Source of the DNA: Moniliophthora roreri | Lineage: Eukaryota; Basidiomycota; Agaricomycetes; Agaricales; Marasmiaceae | Direction of reading: 5' to 3' | DNA: 36,738 bases | Assembly: GCA_001466705.2 (NCBI GenBank) | Contig: LATX02000040.1 | Location: 1-36,738, forward strand | Notes under the pieces: model-generated | Databases searched by the model: none | Told to the model about the DNA's origin: nothing | Seen by the model: only the letters and a program-made list of their open reading frames with translations | Part shown: piece after piece, positions 32,137 through 36,738 of the stretch | Layout: each line of letters opens with the position of its first letter | Position numbering within the stretch: the first letter of the stretch is position 1 | Program-made: the position numbers and the translations under genes

Positions 32137-32500
32137 CTAATGCTCCCCCTTGCCAGCTCTACAAATTAATTCTCTCCTTGTCATCTCAATGATAATCAGT
32201 ATACGGAAGGAGTTGCAGCGTAGAGAAGATGACAAACCCGGCATTCGCATCACTGACACCCAGTTTATTTGAGTCTGACGAAGAGATACCATTACCAGGA
32301 TATGGGCGCTCGGCCAGTAAAGTAAGATCAAGTCCCAGACGCTTAATCTGAGGAAACGATGAAAGTGTCAGGCCAGATGATAAGGTAAATTTAAACGACG
32401 ACTCACCGGTAAAAGCCAAATTTGTCCAACCGTATCCAATAGAAATCGAAGTGAGATGGTACATAAATATGACGAACAGACATGGGGATGTGGGTCTGAG
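32137..32500 (-). CDS. Hypothetical protein, two-exon candidate
   Basis: A possible exon near 32415-32495 (MSVRHIYVPSHFDFYWIRL) splices via GTGAGTCGTC...TTTCCTCAG into LSVWDLILLYWPSAHILVMV, continuing SLRQTQINWVSVMRM to a stop at 32137. The splice signals are good and a hydrophobic segment is present, but I recognise no domain and an overlapping frame (32186-32569) is also open. Low confidence that this is a real gene. Confidence 0.3.
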
Positions 32501-32579
32501 CAAAGAATGCGCTTGATCTGAGGAAAAAGGGATTAAGGAGAGCGTCTTATGGATGTGTACTTTCAACACTCACTTTGCT

Positions 32580-34360
32580 ACGTCAGTGTTCTCCCTCTGT
32601 GTCCTGGCTACTCATATTTTACACCTTCAATATCGATAAGAGGATATTTGGGAGGAAAGGACTGAGAATGGTGGGTGGGAAGCAAGAAGCGAAAATTTAA
32701 AGCGTGTTCACAGTCACAAACATTCGATGTATAGCATTCTGGTAAAAGGTGAGCACTCTACTAGCTTGCGAATTAAAAAAATCAATCTCAAGCGTGCCCT
32801 TGTTGCCAATGACGATAAATGATTGATGATTACTCGGGCGTGCAAGAACAATCAGGCAACGGAGAGATGAACACTCTCGGCAGTCTCGGAATAAGGAAAT
32901 CACAATGAACTGGATTCGATATCTTAAGTATCCATGACTGCAATCAGTTCAACATTGGTTCAACATCTCAATTTATTACACACAGGATCATTCAGATATC
33001 CCCAGCATCAATAGGAATTTCAATCGGTGGAGCGTTGGTTATACAGATTGTCCTGGAAAAGGCTGACATGCTCGAAAATGGCTCCCTCAGAGGCCATGAC
33101 GACCACGTGGCACGCTCCAAAAGCACGTGGGCAGGCTAGATATTCAACGTCCGCCGCTTTCGTCTTTACGTCCATATCCGCCATATCACCTCTCCTGCAG
33201 CGCTATTCGGGGGTTCAAAGTGAGACACACATTCCGACGTAACCGCTCTAATTCAACATTGTGGTGTCTCAGACTAGCTTGAACCGCATGTTCAACACCA
33301 CGACGTTTGGCATCCGCATATGAAGGCCTCGCATCTTGTACTTCTCGAGTTACTCCACTTGCCGGTTTCAGCTTTCGTTGTGCGAGCTCAAGATTTCTTC
33401 TACTCCTCGCTATTCTGTCCTACACTAACGAACATCACGAGATCAAACTCTATTGCACATCGACAGCTTACCCTCTTTATCCATGAATCCGCAATACAGA
33501 GAGCGGATTCTATCAACTTCCAAGTAGCCTCTCTGCTGGAGGAGGAGTAAGACGGAGTCTTACTCGTCCGAACCTACGCTTCGATCGAGTTGAGAGCTTG
33601 CTCGATATCAAGACATTCACTATAGGAGTTCCCTATGTTTGAAAACGTACATGCGGTTTTTGAGATTCTCCGCACAAATCATTTGGTACATTTCAAGTCC
33701 CGCTGTCTCTTCAGGACTTTGGGTGGCTCAGGAGATGACATGCTGTTTACACGGAATGGGTAAACCGATATCATTGTATACTTGAATCCTTTAGTCGGTC
33801 AGTCAGTATTCGTAATGAACACTTTCGCTACGGTTCCGGGCTAATTTAAATTCCCAAAGATCATCTTGAAAGTTGAAGACACGCATACCTTGGAGTAGTA
33901 CTCACTCGCAGGTCCGTCGTTCCTCGAGCATTATTTTTTTTTTTTTTACGAGCAGTCTTGCCTACAATTCGGGAGCTAATATTATAGCAGTAAAACCGAC
34001 CTTTCCTTTTATAAGCCGATCTCTCATCGCAACGACAGGTTCCATTCCAGACATACACACAAAGCCTTCGCTCATAGAGCTCTGAACGGGGCTTCCCACG
34101 CCGAGATGCCGATCGATTTTATGCAGTCTCCCGCTCAGCCGCCTCAAACATTACGACAACTCGCACAAGTCGGTTTCAAGGCAATTGCAAGTGCCCTAAA
34201 TCCTATCCGTACTCATTCGCTACGTCACAACAGCACACAACACCTGCATGGAAGAGAGAGAGGAGAAATTAACGTTGATTACTTGTTATATCGCGACATT
34301 GAAGCGCTCTGGAAACGATCATGTTAGGGGAGGTGGGGGACATTCGTAAAGCACCGGCAG
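32580..34360. other. Spacer with no supported gene
   Basis: No domain, splice chain or repeat of note was recognised on either strand. A 14-base T-run lies near 33933-33946. It contains the presumed upstream region of the GH30 remnant. Confidence 0.5.
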
Positions 34361-34363
34361 GAC

Positions 34364-34370
34364 TATAAAG
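34364..34370 (+). promoter_or_regulatory. TATA box of the GH30 pseudogene
   Basis: CTATAAAGG lies about 40 bp upstream of the ATG at 34410, in the same orientation. Confidence 0.45.
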
Positions 34371-34409
34371 GAAGACGCTGTTCGTTCTACCATAAAATTC
34401 AAGGCCAAG

Positions 34410-35476
34410 ATGTGGCTGCTCATCTCTACTATTCTCACGCTTTCTGCCTGCTGCCGTCTCTGCGCTGGACAACAAATAAATGACATAGTATGTCTACTTG
34501 TCATCTGTGTTAGCATCTTTCTCATTTATGCCGTCAGTGGCAAACTACTTGAGACCGCTCCAGTTTATTCACTTCATTATCGCCTTCGACCCCCATAAAT
34601 TTCGGGCCGTCAGGATCATCCTCTAACTTGAGTATACAAGTAGATGATACCTCCATTGCACAGGAGATTGTCGGGTTCGGAGGGAGTCTCAGTAAGTTAT
34701 ATCCGACATATTCATCAATGAAGCTCACATTCAACCTCTTGTTATTAGCCAACTCGTCGGCGTTAGTTTTGAATAATCTAAAGGTACATTCTCTCATTTA
34801 CTTTTCGCTTCCGTCACCTCGATTCAAAGAGCTAACCCGACCCATAGTCTCGAAATCCAGACAGTTATCAGAACCTGCTGCGATATATGTTCGATGAGAC
34901 TGATGGTGCTAATGCTGCTGGGCTCACTTATGTGCGAGTTCCGATTGGTGCATGTGATTTTTCTGAGTCTGGTAACGTATACTTTCGGATCCATATACCC
35001 ATGTCGTTCTCATATGCAGGACAGTGTACAGCTTGGACGATGTCTCGGGCGATACCTCCTTCTCGCAGTTTGATATCAACCGTGCGCCGTCGTATCTATT
35101 CAGCGTCTTGAAGGATATTCTTTCTGTGAATCCGAGGATCAAGGTATGACTCACAGTATTTGACACCGGTGTTTCCTGATAAATCTTTCATAAAGGTTCA
35201 TATTGTGCCGTGGTCTCCAGTAGGTCTTCTTCCTTACAGAATATCAGATTCTCCGATGCTTATTCGACACTCATTAGCCTGGATGGATGAAGGACACGGG
35301 GACAATGACTCCTCCTTGTGATTCCAGCCTGTACCAAGTTATAACAATCAAGAGAAGTGTGGAGGCAATCACAGCTCACCACTTATCCCCACTTCTTCTT
35401 AGACCCGACATACCTCCTCAAAGCGGCTCAAGCTTACCAAGAAATGGGTATCCCTCTTTATGCCATCTCAATCCAG
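34410..35476 (+). pseudogene. GH30 endo-beta-1,6-glucanase-like pseudogene, truncated
   Basis: The signal peptide MWLLISTILTLSACCRLCAG is followed after a GTATGT intron by WQTT-stop-DRSSLFTSL, where family members have WQTTWDRS: an in-frame TGA at 34550-34552 replaces Trp. Downstream exons are otherwise well preserved: QEIVGFGGSL, NSSALVLNNLK, LLRYMFDETDGANAAGL, YVRVPIGACDFSES, VYSLDDVSGDTSFSQF, YLFSVLKDI, VHIVPWSP then PGWMKDTGTM, and YLLKAAQAYQEMGIPLYAIS followed by IQ. The sequence is lost just where GH30 enzymes have the NEP motif with the catalytic acid/base Glu, and the C-terminal half is absent. Intact relatives are secreted glucanases for fungal wall beta-1,6-glucan. One nonsense change plus a 3' truncation make function very unlikely. 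Confidence 0.85.
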
Positions 35477-36738
35477 GTATACCACACGTCCTACCCTTTG
35501 CCCTGATGACCATATCTGTCCTGATCCCCTGCCCTGTCCATAATTCTGTTAAGGGTGAGAGTCAGTAGTGTTATCCAAGTTGAGAGCTTCAAAACTTACC
35601 TGAACCAAGGATGAGATCATTTCGCATTATCAATAGCCTTGTCATGCTCACCTTCCTGAGAAGGATTCGAAGACGTTGATCTTACATGTCAGTATAAACT
35701 ACTGGCATGTGTTCACCATAGCATATTACCTCAACTCTGAGTCAAAAGTGTTCTCCTTCATGTACAAGACTGACCGAACTCCACTGTAAGTTCCATTTGA
35801 GGTGATCTCTTGTCCATTGTAGCAAGCCGAAGACAGAGAAATAAGGAAAGGTGTAAGCAGAATTATGACAACCAAGACCAATAATTATGGTTGTGAGACT
35901 CATGGCCAGCCATTCATCGTACAAAATGTCAAAAGGCACTGACAGGTTATGGGCGGCTAAAACGCCTGAAACCCACCAGTGCCTGGTAATAGGTAGACAT
36001 ATCTCTAATGAAACTCAACTTGATTAGTAATAGAGGCTGTAACAACCATGAGAATCATACTGACTGGTTTGGTGTAGGATATAACCCCCTTGTGACCACC
36101 TCTTTACCCGCCATTACCGGTTAAGGGTGGTTAAGGGTGGTTAAGGGTGGTTGTGGGGGATATTTCGGGTTTTTAGTGCCAGAGCTGTTTTCAGGGGTTC
36201 ANCTCCGTTAAACTATGCACGACAACAACAACAACAAGAGAGCTGAGTGAAAATGACCAGTGATGACAATGACCTGGTCTGAAATTCATTATGAGCAATG
36301 AGATTTTTTTTTGAGGGATTGGTACGCCCCTAAAATTTTCCCAACATGAACAACGGCAACAACGGCTTCTGGCAACGATGACGGGGCAATCAGAACAATG
36401 ACGAAGTCCATGTGAAAGATGGCGAGACTGACAATGACACACTAACGCCGATGTCGAGCTCCAGATCCATCCAGCATATGGGTCTTGCACGACTTGGAGG
36501 GACCTAGGGAAAGATCTTGAAAAATCTCTGAAAATAAATCCAGAGATGTTGAAGAGCTTTGGTCTCCGGGTGTTTTTTCCACAAATTGGGTGGTGTCATC
36601 CAGTTGGATCATGCCCACTAATTTGTGGATATACCCGGGAACCTAGACTCATGCCCATTCCCGTTCGGTCTCGTCTACTCAGGGTCTGTTTACTATTTGA
36701 AAAAAGTTCAGAGCAGTGGCAAGGGGAATGACGAGACA
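35477..36738. other. Repeat-rich 3' end of window, no gene
   Basis: No gene is supported. The stretch holds TTAAGGGTGG in three tandem copies (36121-36150), an undetermined base N at 36202 and a short ACA/CAA microsatellite (36222-36236). Confidence 0.5.
36121..36150 (+). repeat. TTAAGGGTGG tandem repeat
   Basis: Three perfect 10-bp copies follow an upstream GATATAACCCCCTTGTGACCA-like block similar to motifs at 31105-31135. The unit resembles but is not the telomere heptamer. It is probably part of a dispersed subtelomeric repeat family. Confidence 0.75.

Noticed and set aside
35275..35300. Four-base GATG duplication frameshift in GH30
   Set aside because: With the intron ending at TTAG the sequence reads PGWMKDTGTM in frame, as expected for the family, so no lesion is needed here.
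1..36738. CRISPR arrays, rRNA genes, prokaryotic operons
   Set aside because: None seen; spliced genes and a telomere show a eukaryotic chromosome end.

Overview
The window is the end of a fungal chromosome. It opens with about nine copies of a 7-bp telomere unit, CCCCTAA/TTAGGGG (1-62). Genes are split by many 40-60 nt GT-AG introns. The recognisable families point to an Agaricomycete basidiomycete: a Cys-rich receptor-like membrane protein with a CCCNS-type core, multi-pass membrane proteins of a mushroom-type family, a Zn2Cys6 regulator and a GH30 glucanase. A Rhizoctonia/Ceratobasidium-like lineage is my guess from overall style and is not proven here.

Layout. 1-2.3 kb: telomere, then one plus-strand Cys-rich membrane protein. 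2.4-9 kb: two minus-strand Ig-like receptor genes flanking a multi-pass membrane relic and a decayed PAQR (AdipoR/haemolysin-III type) gene. 10.1-14.1 kb: a plus-strand Zn2Cys6 transcription factor, one intron of which carries a 786-bp inverted-repeat transposon. 14.8-22.5 kb: four consecutive minus-strand single-pass receptors. 22.6-30.8 kb: a weakly supported membrane gene, a receptor pseudogene and its intact paralogue, a small orphan gene and remnants of multi-pass proteins. 31-36.7 kb: gene-poor and repeat-rich, with a solo LTR and a GH30 pseudogene.

The main theme is a cluster of single-pass surface proteins. Each has a signal peptide encoded largely by a 17-20 nt first exon, a short beta-rich ectodomain with an early Trp, a Ser/Thr/Pro stalk, one transmembrane helix, a basic juxtamembrane segment and a cytosolic tail. 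Three adjacent members share a C-terminal coiled coil ending in a DWAL-type motif. In the members I could splice fully, essentially every intron is phase 2, so exons could be exchanged between paralogues without frame damage. This suggests (inference) a rapidly evolving subtelomeric receptor repertoire, possibly for cell-wall sensing, adhesion or self/non-self contact. Intact copies lie among decayed genes (PAQR, GH30, a receptor duplicate, and probably the 3' end of the transcription factor).

Exon boundaries were worked out by hand from splice consensus and reading-frame continuity. Where frames did not close, this is stated.
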